Source: Ctenosaura bakeri
Lineage: Eukaryota > Chordata > Lepidosauria > Squamata > Iguanidae
Assembly (NCBI GenBank): GCA_948474755.1
Contig: CAOLHI010000656.1
Location: forward strand, 1-64,000
DNA length: 64,000 nt
Direction of reading: 5' to 3'
In this document: positions 11,086 through 21,861 of the stretch, one piece after another
Position numbering within the stretch: the first letter of the stretch is position 1
How the letters are laid out: every line of letters begins with the position of its first letter
Notes under the pieces: generated by a model
Told to the model about the DNA's origin: nothing
What the model saw: only the letters and a program-made list of their open reading frames with translations
Databases searched by the model: none
Program-made: the position numbers and the translations under genes

Positions 11086-11353
11086 GCTAGGACTGGAGGA
11101 AAGCACAGAAAAAGGATAGTGGGGAAGGGGAAAAGTGGAAGGAAAGCAGAGAGGGAGAGAGCTGGGTTTTTTTAAAGGGCTGCTTGGCCTGATCAGAGCT
11201 TCCAAGAGCGAAGGTTCCCGGTGAAAAGAAGCACCTGAGGTGAGGGACAGGGAACGCAGAACTTGCAAACAATCAAATTTGTGGAAGTCACACCCACAAA
11301 TGTGGAGGGCCGAATGTATTAATATCTATATAAATCAACATCTTCCCCATCTC

Positions 11354-11591
11354 TTGTTGTTGCTGTGTGCCTTCAAGTTAGTTCAAACTTATGGCAACCA
11401 TTAGGCAAACCTATGACAGGAGTTTTTTGGCATGAGTTGTTCAGGGAGGGTTGCATTTGCCTTTCTTTGAAGCTGAGAGAGTTTGACTTGCCCAGGGTCA
11501 TTCAGTGGGTTTAAATGGCCAAACTGGGATTCAAACCCTGGTTTCCAGAGTCCTGGTCCAACACCTAAACCACTATACCACACTGGCTCTC
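11354..11591 (-). mobile_element. tRNA-derived SINE (copy 3)
   Basis: On the plus strand it starts with TTGTTGTTGCTGTGTGCCTT and ends CCACACTGGCTCT. The B box (complement GGATTCAAACCC) and the A box (complement of CCACTATACCA) are in place. It is one of the more complete copies, at about 238 bp. Confidence 0.9.
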
Positions 11592-11762
11592 TTACTGAAC
11601 ACAAATTCCTCTGTTTAACAGTCTTGAACTCTCTTACCATATATTAAACATAGTTGATGGTATCAGCACTCATCCCCTATTTCCCAAGACATCTTGAGTG
11701 CGTCAAATGTCTCCTCTCCCAGTGGGAGGACTCTTTCAAAACTAAAGGAGATAATATGCCCA

Positions 11763-11893
11763 CAGCCTCTGAAACAATGCATTGGCCCTCCAGATGTTGC
11801 TCTGTTACAATTACATCACAGCGCAGCCAGTGAAGAAGGATTATGGGAGCGCAATCCAAAAACATCTGGAGGGCAGTGCATTGTCCACCCCTG
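11763..11893. mobile_element. hAT-like MITE
   Basis: The left part AATGCATTGGCCCTCCAGAT and the right part ACATCTGGAGGGCAGTGCAT form a terminal inverted repeat. The interior is about 80 bases. No 8-bp duplication could be matched, so ends are approximate. Confidence 0.55.
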
Positions 11894-12345
11894 CTTTATA
11901 GCAACCAGAGAGGATCACACCTAGCTCATGGGCTATTATAGAGTTTCCTTCTTTAGGGCAGGAAATTAAATTTTAAGAGCCCCTCTGGACTTTCAGAATG
12001 TAAAATATATACGGGAAGATTATGAAACTTTTATTCAGCTTTTTTAAAATCCTGTGCTAATCAGACTTAAATATGTACACACAATTTGTAAGAAGCTTAC
12101 TGCTTATTTACACAAAGTGCCATGTCTCTTGCTTTATAAGACTGAATTTTAGAATAGCTTTTATACAGAGATGTACCTTTTTTCAGTCTCAAAAAGTGAG
12201 TGAGAAGATGGCTTCTAACAGACCACCTTATTATTAAAATGTGTGCAAGTTACACAGAACTTTTTTTCATTTGGTTTCTACTCTGTTGGAAGATCCAGTT
12301 ACATCAAAATGGAAATGCGGATATTGTTTTAGCAATGTACCATGT
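11894..12345. other. No recognisable gene or element
   Basis: AT-rich unique-looking sequence with no coding motif. Confidence 0.45.
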
Positions 12346-12349
12346 GATA

Positions 12350-12440
12350 CTATCCATATTAATCCAGAAGTAAGCCCCATTGTGTGCAGTGAAGCTTACT
12401 CCCAGCTAAATGTGCTCAAAGTTGCAGCTTTAATACGAGT
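12350..12440. repeat. Old interspersed repeat remnant
   Basis: CCAGAAGTAAGCCCCATTGT followed by GCTTACTCCCAGCTAAATG is the pattern of a widespread amniote repeat (AGTAAG...CCATTG...CTTACTCCCA). Family not assigned. Confidence 0.45.
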
Positions 12441-13092
12441 AGCCAGTAGGCTAATAACAAACCAAACAAAATGCAAAAGATCTATAAATACTAATCACAG
12501 CAGGATGTGTTATGCTTAATATGAGGCACCCAACAAGTCCATGGTTATGTCAAAGATGAAAATGAAACAACATTTTAGCTCTCAAAATTAGTGAGCAAAT
12601 ATATAAATTATTAGGTCAAAAATGGTTTGTCACCACAAGAAAAGCATTTTTCATCACCATCTGCACATGACCATCCTTCTGTTTCAGGGCTCATGTCCTA
12701 AAAGTGCATTATGCCTCAGACCAAACATGAACTGTCTTTGAGCATCCAGATTCTAATGGAAGTACAAAAAATGCTAGCAAGTTGTGAGATGGGGAAACGT
12801 AGACTCCAGAGAAGACCCAAAATATTACAACAACTCCTTCCACTATAATTTAGCTAATTTCTCCCTGTGTCCACCCTATATTTTCTTTTTTAAAGTAATT
12901 GGGCCAGAGCAGCAAAAAAGGTAATGCCTAATGTGTGGACCTCACCTTCACCTCATTATTTGAGCATTAGAGCTCACAGAATTATGTTTCTACCTTATAG
13001 CCATTATGTGAAGTACATTAGGAGTGGAATCACTTCTCTCAGTGAACTGAGTGGAGATTTTAATTCATGTCTCCCTAGTCCACTCTGATCTC
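12441..13092. other. No recognisable gene or element
   Basis: No open frame with a known motif was seen. Confidence 0.45.
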
Positions 13093-13095
13093 TAT

Positions 13096-13274
13096 GAACT
13101 TTCCGCACAACACTCTTATAGCACGATGATTCCACTTTCAACCTCCTATGGAATCCTGGGGTTTGCAGTTTTGGAAGGGGCCAGCCAGCCCCTCCCGGAA
13201 CTGCAAACCCCAGGATTCCATAGGAGGTTGAAAATGGAATCATCGCGCTATAAGAGTGTCGTGCAGAAATGGCC
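13096..13274. mobile_element. Palindromic foldback MITE, copy C
   Basis: The ends are GAACTTTCCGCAC and GTGCAGAAATGGCC, with TAT on both sides (13093-13095 and 13275-13277). The arms pair through ATTCCACTTTCAACCTCC and ATGGAATCCTGGGGTTTGCA and their complements. The spacer is about 20 bases. The length, 179 bp, equals copy B. Confidence 0.88.
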
Positions 13275-13277
13275 TAT

Positions 13278-14985
13278 GCCACACTGGTGCCTACGTCTCT
13301 CTCACAAAGTCAGCAGTACCTGATATACACGCATGTTTCCTTGTATTTGAGCCCCATTTTTTGAACAGAAGATATATGGTAATTACTTCCCAATACTGTA
13401 AGATTTTTCCCTTTAACGTTATACAGAGTGGGGCGGAGGAAGTGAGACCAACATGTATTTGCAAGCCAGTTCTCACAATCATGAACACCATTATAACCCA
13501 TGACTGGATATTCTTATCTTGCTGCACTCATAATTTACTCTGTTGTGTTCTGTCTTCTGCAGCAGGCCATATTAGTAAACGGACTCTGTGGTTGTTTCCA
13601 TTAAAAGTCGTTTGTTTGAAAATATAATTAAAGCATCATATTCTACAACATTATCCAGGAATGTCCCTTTCATAGTTCAGATTCTTTCCTAATCTTTATT
13701 CACAAGTAAGTCCAATTCTTTGTAGCCATGTTAGCTTTTTCTTTTTAAAATCCTTATACCTTAAGTCATTTTCAGTGCTTCTGAACGAGGGACTAGTGTT
13801 TTACTGATGGCCTATTAATTATATTATGCCTCGAATAGTCTCTCTTTCTTGCCAGTTTCTCAGACGAATTTTTGGTAGACAGAGAGTAGGCCTTACTCTT
13901 CATATGAAAATTCAGCTCACTGTCTTTAGTCTCCCACATCATTGAAGAACCATGGGCAATTCAAACATTCTTAACTGAATCCATCTTCCAAAGCCAGCTG
14001 AAGAGCTTTTGCTGCCTGAAGCAGAGCAAAACAACCTGTGTCCTCTGTTCCCACCCAAGTCAAGTTGCTGAGAACACAAAAGACTCCTGAGCTTGAACAA
14101 GTCAGGAGTACCCCTCATCAGTCCAGGAATACAATGATAAGTAAAATGAGTGTTTGCTGCCTTTCTGTGACATCCCAAATTTTTTGCTTGAGATGGCCAC
14201 CTTACCCTGTCTAATGGTAGGACTGGCTCTGCTATCTCACTAATAGCAAAGTTAAAATGAGATATAACTTTATATGTGTGCTTACGACTCTTTTATCACT
14301 GTGATAAATACATTTCCTTCAGAGATCATACAGACACATGGGTTGGGGGGAAATCAAACCAAAGGGAAATATTATATTATGTTGATTTCCCCCCCATCTT
14401 CTTCTTCCTCAAACTAAATGTTTATTTATCCTTTCAGTTTTATTCTTCTACTAAATTGTATTGGTTTGCATGAAGTAGCTATAAATATTTTATACAAGAC
14501 CTTTCTGGTAATTTTTATTTGTTCAGCGGTTGTCCTGCCTTTGTGGTAGCAAGTGTAAGTTAGTATTAGGACTACAGATACTACAAGAGAGAATTCTGTG
14601 TTTTTCATTTTTCTGTTTACAATGGAGTGAATTCCTGGAACACTGAAAACATACTGAAGGGAGTCATGAGATCTAGAGATTAGAAACTTACTATTCAAAT
14701 ATCATTCATAGCCATGACCCCTAAAGTAATGTGTTATAGTTAACATTACAGTTTTTTTTTTAAGTAATTTGCTACATTACTTGTTGCTTTAAAAGAAATC
14801 CTTAGCACTGGAAAGAGAATGGCATAAAACTTTAAAAACCCTGATTGAAATGCCTCTAAAAAAGTTTTTATTTCCAATAACTTTGGAAATAAATCGACAA
14901 TGTTACTCATCATATAAAAACAAATCCATTAAACCATTCCTGCTTGTTACATTACTTTTGAAATCTAACTTGATAGCATTCTCGT
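13278..14985. other. No recognisable gene or element
   Basis: Open frames at 13256-13627 and 13939-14178 show no family motif and unremarkable composition. No clear repeat ends were seen. Confidence 0.4.
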
Positions 14986-14988
14986 TTG

Positions 14989-15578
14989 ATAAGGCACACT
15001 CTCTCAGGCCCTTTCCACAGGTGGAGGGAGAAACGGGGGAAACGCACTGAAACGGAGCTTACCAGCAGCTGGGTAAGTCCGTCACCATGCGGAGCAGTGC
15101 GAATTCGCTGCTCCGCACTCCTGCGGTGTCCAAAATGGCGGCTCCAGCGTCCAAAATGGCAGCTTCCAGCTGGTGGAGGCTCTCCACCAACTGGAGAAGC
15201 TCGCCAGCTGGAAATCCACCCCCGGCAGATCTGCAGGCGCGCACTAGTGTGCGCCTGCAAATCTGCACCAGAGCGCAGCAACGGAGCTGCACGGAGCTGC
15301 GCACTCTGTGCTTTTTAAAAACCTCTGAAAAGAGGTTTTTAAAAAACACAGAGTGCCACCACTTCTGGTCGCTTCAGAGCGGATTGAGGTGCGGAACTAC
15401 GCTAAAGTAGTCGGAGGTTGCTCTGCACCGTTTTATTACCCCGGTGCGGAAAGGGCCTCAGTGTCATAGGAAGCCAAAGACAACCCCCTTTGAAAAATCT
15501 TGCCAGGAAAACTCCATGATAGCTTTGCCTTAGGGTCACCATAAGTCAGAATCAACATGAAGGCAAACAACAACAAAA
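14989..15578 (+). mobile_element. tRNA-derived SINE (copy 4), split by a GC-rich element
   Basis: AAGGCACACTCTCTCA (to 15006) matches the SINE body, and the body continues at 15461 with GTGTCATAGG, CTTGCCAGGAAAACTCC and the tail CCATAAGTCAGAATCAAC. The 451-bp element at 15007-15457 separates the two parts. The SINE head with the A and B boxes is absent. Confidence 0.72.
15007..15457. mobile_element. GC-rich non-autonomous DNA transposon (copy 1)
   Basis: The ends are GGCCCTTTCCACAG and GTGCGGAAAGGGCC, flanked by TCA on both sides (15004-15006 and 15458-15460). The interior is much richer in GC than its surroundings. It has a hairpin at 15310-15352 built on CTTTTTAAAAACC and its complement, and two CCAAAATGGC motifs near 15131 and 15153. 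A second copy in reverse orientation lies at 59404-59869. Confidence 0.82.
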
Positions 15579-16500
15579 CAGCACACAAAATACATTTATT
15601 CAACCACCCCAGCTACTCTTAACAAGGAAAATTGGTTTTAAAAGTGGCGATTTTCAGTAAAAATATTAAGCAAATGCTTAATCTTCCCCCTGGCTATTTT
15701 ACTCTTTAAATTTGGTCTCTCTGGGCTTAAACAGTAAAAGTTCTTCACTCCTTTGGTTTGAGCCATATCTCTGTGAGACACCCAAACAAGCGTATCTAAG
15801 GAGCAGCTTAGTCAAGAAAATGTACTGTCTTGCTGCAAAAACATCCTGCAGCCAAAGCAGCATCCAAATGGCTTCTGCTCCCCCATCATGTCAGGTGTCC
15901 AACATTTTTAAAGATATGCCATGCTGTTCAGACACCATCTCCTGCCTTTGTTTATCCTCCCTGTGGTAATGCCTGAAGCAGGTTCCTTTATCTTGCAGTA
16001 GGTGCTCTAGGACAGACCCTGGGCATTGCAACAGAACAAAAATCATGCAGGGAAATAATTAAGCACTTCTTGCTGCATGCCTGCTGAAAACCAGCCTTTT
16101 CCTGAATCTGCTTTGCCTTCCTAAAATCAGCTGTCACGTTTCAAATACACGCCTATATGCATAACATCTAGATAAGCTGTTTTAACACTTTGAGAAGATG
16201 TTCTAATTTGAATCACTGTGAGGCAGCTATCAATCATATTTTTTATGTTCAGTGACTTGGATCGAACACGTGGATGGCACAGTGAAGAATATGCTGCTAG
16301 TTGTCTGTGATATAATTGTTTGGTAGCCCGCTGTGACCAGTTATCAAGGTGCTTTGTAAGTAAATTTGCTCATATTCAAAAGGTTACCTCACTGCTTTAT
16401 ATTGCAGAATTTCTAATCAATCTCTAATAATCCACTCCTGGGTTAGATGACTGAACATACAGTGGGCTCTCAGTTCCAAGATTTGCTGAATGAAACAGAA
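15579..16500. other. No recognisable gene or element
   Basis: An isolated CAGTGGGCTCTCAGTT near 16461 resembles a Tigger MITE end, but no partner end was found. Confidence 0.4.
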
Positions 16501-16509
16501 TGTTTAGAA

Positions 16510-16859
16510 CAGGGTTTCTCAACCAGGGTTCCAAGAGAGATCACTAGGAGTTTTCCAAGAAATCATGATTTTTTTTTAATGGATATAATTAGCTAGCATG
16601 ACATACTGGTCTGAGCATCGGACTACAATTCCAGAAGACCACTCAGTAACAGAGTGGGGCAAGTCACACTCTGTCAGTCATAGACAACTGTTCTCTGAAC
16701 AAATCTTTCCAAGAAAACCCTGTTTGTCTTATAGTCACTATAGTCAGATATGGCTTGAAGGAAAACAACAACAACAATAATAATTTTTATGCAGGTTTTC
16801 CCCCAGACCTGAAAATTATTTCAAGGGTTCCTGCAGGATAAAAAGGTTTAGAAAGGCTG
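16510..16859. mobile_element. hAT-like MITE with a SINE inside
   Basis: The left end CAGGGTTTCTCAACCAGGGT and the right end AGGTTTAGAAAGGCTG are inverted relatives. Flanking 8-mers GTTTAGAA and CTCTAGAG agree at 5 of 8 positions and fit the hAT target style. A SINE (16591-16782) sits in the middle. Confidence 0.6.
16591..16782 (+). mobile_element. tRNA-derived SINE (copy 5)
   Basis: It has GCATCGGACTACAATTCC in the head, GGGGCAAGTCACACTCTGTC in the body and a tail ending in ACAACAACAACAATAATA. It is diverged and the B box is damaged. Confidence 0.75.
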
Positions 16860-17119
16860 CTCTAGAGCCATTCAGTCCTACTCTTGGTCTGGTTTTGAGG
16901 CTGAGATGTCTAGTGCTGGGAACTGGACAGGTAGAATACATCCCTGTCAGTTCTCCTAGACTGCTCAGTCCTCTGTTTTTCAGACCATTGAACATAGAAT
17001 CCATCTGGACAGGCTCAGAGGGATGGATCCTAGGGCCACGGTGTTAGGGAAGCTTCAGTCCTAGAAAGAAAGGATTCAGAAAGTAATCTAGGGAACTCCT
17101 GTTCCATGCTTTGACCTTT

Positions 17120-17290
17120 GCAGGGTTTGTAACATTTTATTTCATTTTATTTATTGTTTTATTTAATTTATATCATGTCTTTTGTCCCAATATAGGACCC
17201 AAGGTGGCTCACAATTTGAATTAAAACAGAATACAGTTAGAATATTAATAATGATGGTACAAAATTACATCACACCTAAAACATAACATT
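17120..17290 (-). mobile_element. L2/CR1-type LINE 3' tail
   Basis: TTTATTTAATTTATATCATG and CCCAAGGTGGCTCACAATTT are the complement of the common reptile L2-like tail (TTGTRAGCCRCCTTGGG...ATATAAATAAA). There is no coding sequence. Confidence 0.5.
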
Positions 17291-17424
17291 TATTTATTGG
17301 TCTACAGATTCCAAAGATTTGAGGAGTTTAGGTCCCAAACATAAATCTTGCTGGCTTTGGGCCACTGTCCAGTGAGCAACTGCAATGGGACAAGTGACCT
17401 AATTTCTGCTTAGGAGACACTCAC

Positions 17425-17475
17425 GGCTGTATAGATAGTTAAAAATGGATGGATGGAAGGAAATATATATATTAT
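17425..17475. repeat. Minisatellite unit, left of solo LTR
   Basis: GCTGTATAGATAGTTAAAAA then TGGATGGATGGAAGGA matches the two units at 18314 and 18383. The solo LTR separates it from them. Confidence 0.8.
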
Positions 17476-18290
17476 TGTGAAGCTGGAAAATGACACCATG
17501 CACTGCTGGGACATATATTCCAGCCTGTTATGAATTTTAGCTATTAATCTTCACTGCCACCACCCATTGAATTATGAATTCCTGGAAAGTACAATGGGAC
17601 TCTATCCAGAACATGTCAATCCCTAAGCTTAAGGATCTTCCTTTTTCCCCAGTCTACCTACCTTGGCATGGGAAGGAGAGAAACAGGGTCTTTTACAGAA
17701 AGTATTTATTAAAGGTAGGCAATTAAACAAGGCAAATTACCACACATGGGAAGCTCCCTCCTCCCAGGCACACTTAGTTACAAGTAGTTACAAAAAGAAC
17801 AGATATGAAAGCACAGATACATTCTTTAGATCAGCCAGCCTCCAAAATAACAGAAAAGTCCCTAACGCAACTAGATAACTTTAGTCTAATTACTCACAGT
17901 TGTTCCTAGGCTTAGATGTTCTAAAGGAAGGGCCAGGAGGCGAGGCCTATGGCCTCCAGCCTGCTACTGGCACAGGACCCCCCTCCAGGAGGTTCCTTGG
18001 TTGTTATCTCTCCAGCCACATGGCCTCGCAAGAAGTTTTATAACTTCTCCTTGGAAGCATCTGGAAGCATCCTGAAGCATCCTGAAGCATCCTGAAGATG
18101 CTCACTTCTTTCCTTTTTGATTGGTCAGTTCTCACCCTATGACCTGTGATGCTGACCCACATGACCTATGATGCTGACCACATACTAAAATGTAATCTAA
18201 TCCCAACACCTTATTAACCCTTGGTTTACCTGAAGAGGGAAGTGTCCCCCTTTTAGCTAAGTTGAGATAATGGGAAGCCCCATTATCACA
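17476..18290 (-). mobile_element. Solo LTR of an endogenous retrovirus-like element
   Basis: The segment has ends TGTGAAGC and TTATCACA, giving inverted TGTGA/TCACA termini, and a perfect 5-bp duplication ATTAT (17471-17475 and 18291-18295). Read on the minus strand, it has a TATA-like TTATAAAACTTC near 18040 and a polyadenylation signal AATAAA near 17710. A short tandem GCATCCTGAA block lies near 18065-18097. No internal viral genes remain. Confidence 0.75.
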
Positions 18291-18452
18291 ATTATATACA
18301 TATTATATATATCTGCTGTATAGATAGTTAAAAATGGATGGATGGAAGGAAAGATACATATTATATGCATATTATATATATCTGCTGTATAGATAGTTAA
18401 AAATGGATGGATGGAAGGATAGATACATACATATATATATATATATATATAT
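18291..18452. repeat. 69-bp-period minisatellite plus (AT)n
   Basis: Two units with the core CTGCTGTATAGATAGTTAAA start about 69 bases apart, followed by a TA run at 18431-18452. Confidence 0.85.
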
Positions 18453-18731
18453 GAAATCTGCAAATCAATTTCTGATTCAGAAAAACCAGCATTTTTATTT
18501 TATACTGTGAAGGCAGCTATTCAACCTATTAAAAGTTTAATTAACTCTTGCTAGGTTAAAACTAGCACCTAATTCTGAGTTAAAATATGCAGAGCATTTC
18601 TTTTCCATGAGGGACTATACTGTTGAAAATGTCCAAGTTCAATCACTAACACCTCAAGGTGAATGGGTCAGATAGCAGCTATTTTTAAAGAAATTTATCT
18701 GCCTGAAACACTGGCTAGCTATTGCCCATCA

Positions 18732-18915
18732 TTGTTGTTGTGTGCCTTCAAGTCATTTCCAGTTTATGGTGACCCTAAGGCAAACTGATTACAGTGGTTT
18801 CTGGGGCTGAGAGTATATGATGTGCCCATGAGTGTGTGATGTTTCCATGACCGAGTGGGAAATTGCATCCTGGTCTCCCAGGTTGTCACTCAAACCACTG
18901 TGCCACATTGGCTCT
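18732..18915 (-). mobile_element. tRNA-derived SINE (copy 6)
   Basis: The plus strand reads TTGTTGTTGTGTGCCTTCAA, then AGTTTATGGTGACCC, and ends CACTGTGCCACATTGGCTCT. It is an antisense copy, diverged in the middle. Confidence 0.87.
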
Positions 18916-20350
18916 CCTATAGCCCATGACAGTGTCATCTACCCAATACTGTCCCACTTATTGCCCATCGCAGTGAGTCAATACTGGGCAGATGGATAAA
19001 TACTGTGAGCCAGTAAAAGGAAGCTTCCTGTACTAGATTTCCAAGTATGTTCATGACTAGTCATCACCTTCCTTCTTCCTCACATCCAAACTAGTAAAAG
19101 CTTGGGAAAGTTACTTTCTGGACTGAATTCCCAGCATCATCTGAGCAGTATGTCCTCCCACCCCCAACCAACGTCACCACGGGATTCTGAGAGTTATTGC
19201 TTTCCTTTACCTTGGCTATTTTGTGCCTGGCATCAGATCAGAGGTGTGTCTTTTATCGCTAACAAATTAACTAGATAACAAGTCAGTCCAGGATAACCTA
19301 CTCCATTTCCCTCCAAACACAGTATCCCTCCTTCTTTCACTTTTAAGTGCTTAAAAGGAGTTCAGTTAAGAAGAACTTCTTTGCCAGTAGCTCCAAGTGT
19401 ATCCTAAATCCTGTGGTCTGTTCTGGCAGTGTATGCTACTCCAGGATATATAGAGTATTTATGATTGATCAGGTGACCCCTTAGATTATTGGCCTTTATG
19501 TGGAGAGATTGTGCTCCACAAGAGGCTCCCACCAGTGCATGGGATAAAGCATCTTCTTTCCTTTCCTTTTTTTTTTTTAAGGGAAATATGTAAGACCAGC
19601 ACAATGTTTTTTGACTAGTAGTACTCAATACTGTTAAGTTAAATAAGTAGGGGATTTTTTTGTTTTGTTTCTGTCAAAGAAGAATCTTAACAAAGTGGGG
19701 GAAGGGGAAACCCACTGTGTATAATGGGGAAAGTCACATCACAGTAATGGATTCTGAAAAGCTGCATGCTACAATTTTTTCTTCCCTGAATGCTAGTTAC
19801 CCTTTAAAATACAGGAGTCCTCTGAAGAGGTTGGTCTGGCAAGCTCCAGAATAAATTTCTACAATATGCTTAACAGCTAGAGCCTGCTTTTGAAAATTGC
19901 TTAAATAACTCAAGTTGTTCCCAAATACAACTGTTTCTAACTGAGAACAACTGAAGAGAACATATCCTGCCAATTCTGAATTCTGCACCCACACTGCCTT
20001 ATGCCTGGTCTCCATGTTTCAAAGTGCTTGCGCTATCCTTGCCTTAAATCTCTGTGTTGCTTGGGGCCAGGCAAGCAGCAGGATAGCTTCCTCCTACATG
20101 GACTAGCCCAAACACTTTGGACCCCCATTTCCAGGTCTTTCCCATCATCTGTAGTTAAGTCCGTGAGTGACCAGAAAGAGAACTTATTTTTCCTTTCCTC
20201 AGGAAGGCTTGTCCAGTGCTTGTTCTCATGCCTTTTAACACAAGTCAGGGTCCCTTCCTCTCTTCTCAAGGACCCTTTGCTATTCAGGTGTTTGAAAAAT
20301 AAACTCCTGAAATAAATAAGGCTCTGAAGTAAATCAGAACTTTGATGGAG
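18916..20350. other. No recognisable gene or element
   Basis: The open frame 20001-20315 shows no family motif. No transposon ends were seen. Confidence 0.4.
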
Positions 20351-20354
20351 GATT

Positions 20355-20765
20355 TATCACAGGCACATCTGGTGAAGACAAGTGAGAGGGCCTTCTTGAT
20401 GGCTGCCCCAAAGCTTTAAAAACCTCTCTGGTAGGAAGCTACGTTGGCCCTCTGAGGCAGGAAAATACCATTATTATTATTATTATTATTACTACTACTA
20501 CTACTACTATATTAATTATATTAATTTCAACAGGCTCTGGTAATTGCAGAGCAGTCTTCTAATGGGGCCTATGTGCTGTAGTTTATTGTCATTGTTATGT
20601 GGTAAGTTAATGCTCTTACAAATTGTTTATTTAAAAAAAACTTAAAGTTACAATAACCTTTTTAAAAATTTTATTTGTTTTAATCTGTGCTGTGAATCCC
20701 TTTGAGCCTCACGTTGGCAGAAAGCTGGGACATACACAAAATAATAAGATAAAATAAAAATAAAG
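20355..20765 (+). mobile_element. L2-like LINE 3' end
   Basis: GAGAGGGCCTTCTTGATGGC near 20387 fits the ORF2 C-terminal pattern ERAFxxxAPKLWN of L2-like elements. It is followed by a 3' UTR and the tail TGTGCTGTGAATCCC, ending in A-rich AATAAAAATAAA. A (TTA)n(CTA)n microsatellite lies at 20470-20509. Confidence 0.6.
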
Positions 20766-21439
20766 CATGCTGAAGAGACAGCCAAAGAGCCTGTACAGAA
20801 TTCTCAGCACACAGAGTACACTGATTAACATGGGGATCATGGCCAGAATTTGGCCCATGGTGGCTCTATGCTGTAGCTGGAAGGGCAGTCAGGCAAGGCC
20901 AAGGGATTTAGTCCATGCCAAAGATCTGCCCTCTGCACAGAACCACAGAACAAAGAAGATGGAAGCCCAGAGAGGGTGTGCAGAACGTCTGCTTTCAGCT
21001 TCTCACATCTGCTTCTTATAAAGCCAGAGGGTGATTAACGCTGGCTGTTAAATGTGTGAAGTGCAACGAAAGGAATGCAGTGCACAGCGGGGGCTTGGAC
21101 TCCCCTTGCCAACCCTCCCCACCCAGGCACTTCATTTCATGCAATCTAAGCTGAAAAATGAAGATTGCCATTATTTTCTTTGGGCGGTAGTAAGGGCAGT
21201 GGGGGTGCAGGAGCATAGCTGCACTGGGATTTGTACATTCTGCCTGGCCTTTTAAATTCTGTTTTGCTTCTTGCATGACTCCTTTTAAAGCATTGATTTA
21301 AAAGGCCCATACTTCCTTTCATCTCTTCTTTCTACAATCACGGCAGCATTCATGAGTATACAATATAGAACAAAGGCCTTCCTACTCCCAAGAACTGCAT
21401 TAAAACTTCAGTATTTGGGGCCTAAGTGCTTGCAATCCA
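20766..21439. other. No recognisable gene or element
   Basis: No coding motif or clear repeat was seen. Confidence 0.4.
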
Positions 21440-21861
21440 CAATGGCCCCTTGACTTTTGTGAGGGTTTGGGGTGCAGAACCCTCACAAAAGTTAAAAACA
21501 AAACACATTAATAATTCCTTCCCCACCCAAGTGAGTGCTCCCCCTCCCATTCCCTTCCAGGAAACCCCCCTCTGCCCCCACCCCCCGTATTTACTTGCAT
21601 TTTGCCCAGCTGCATTGCCTTCCAGGATCAGAGGTGATAGACAAGTGAATGGGAGGGAGCAGCATCATGACCAGATCAGATACACATGTGGGGCTGCTCC
21701 CTGCCAGTTGCTTGCCTTTTGCCCAGGTCTGTGGGAGGAAGATATGCACACCTGGGCAAAAGGGAGGGGAATGGGAGGGGGAGAAAGGACGGACACAAAC
21801 AGGCACCTTGTGAATAATCAAGTTTACAAAGGTCAAACCTGCGAATGTGGAGGGAGGACTG
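21440..21861. mobile_element. Tigger-like MITE
   Basis: The left end CAATGGCCCCTTGACTTTTG and the right end GCGAATGTGGAGGGAGGACT match the two ends of the elements at 34170 and 8841. TTGTGAATAATCAAG near 21809 is the shared subterminal motif. The TA duplication is not preserved. The interior has CCTCCCATTCCCTTCC-type modules. Confidence 0.65.

Larger units (their letters stand above)
8841..11316. mobile_element. Tigger-like non-autonomous element carrying insertions
   Basis: The left end CAGTTGGCCCTCCACATTCA follows TA at 8839-8840. The right end ATGTGGAGGGCCGAATG precedes TA at 11317-11318, and the two are inverted copies. ACCCTCGCAAAAGTGG near 8881 and GCAAACAATCAAATTTGTGG near 11267 match subterminal parts of the elements at 21440, 34170 and 34909. 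The interior holds an LTR-like segment (about 9290-10130) and an L1 tail (about 10320-11085). Confidence 0.7.

Noticed and set aside
15059..15410. CpG-island-like promoter at 15.1 kb (and 59.6 kb)
   Set aside because: Both GC-rich blocks lie exactly within transposon ends; no gene follows.
16456..16476. Tigger-like end CAGTGGGCTCTCAGTT
   Set aside because: No partner end or subterminal motif was found nearby, so it is not listed as an element.
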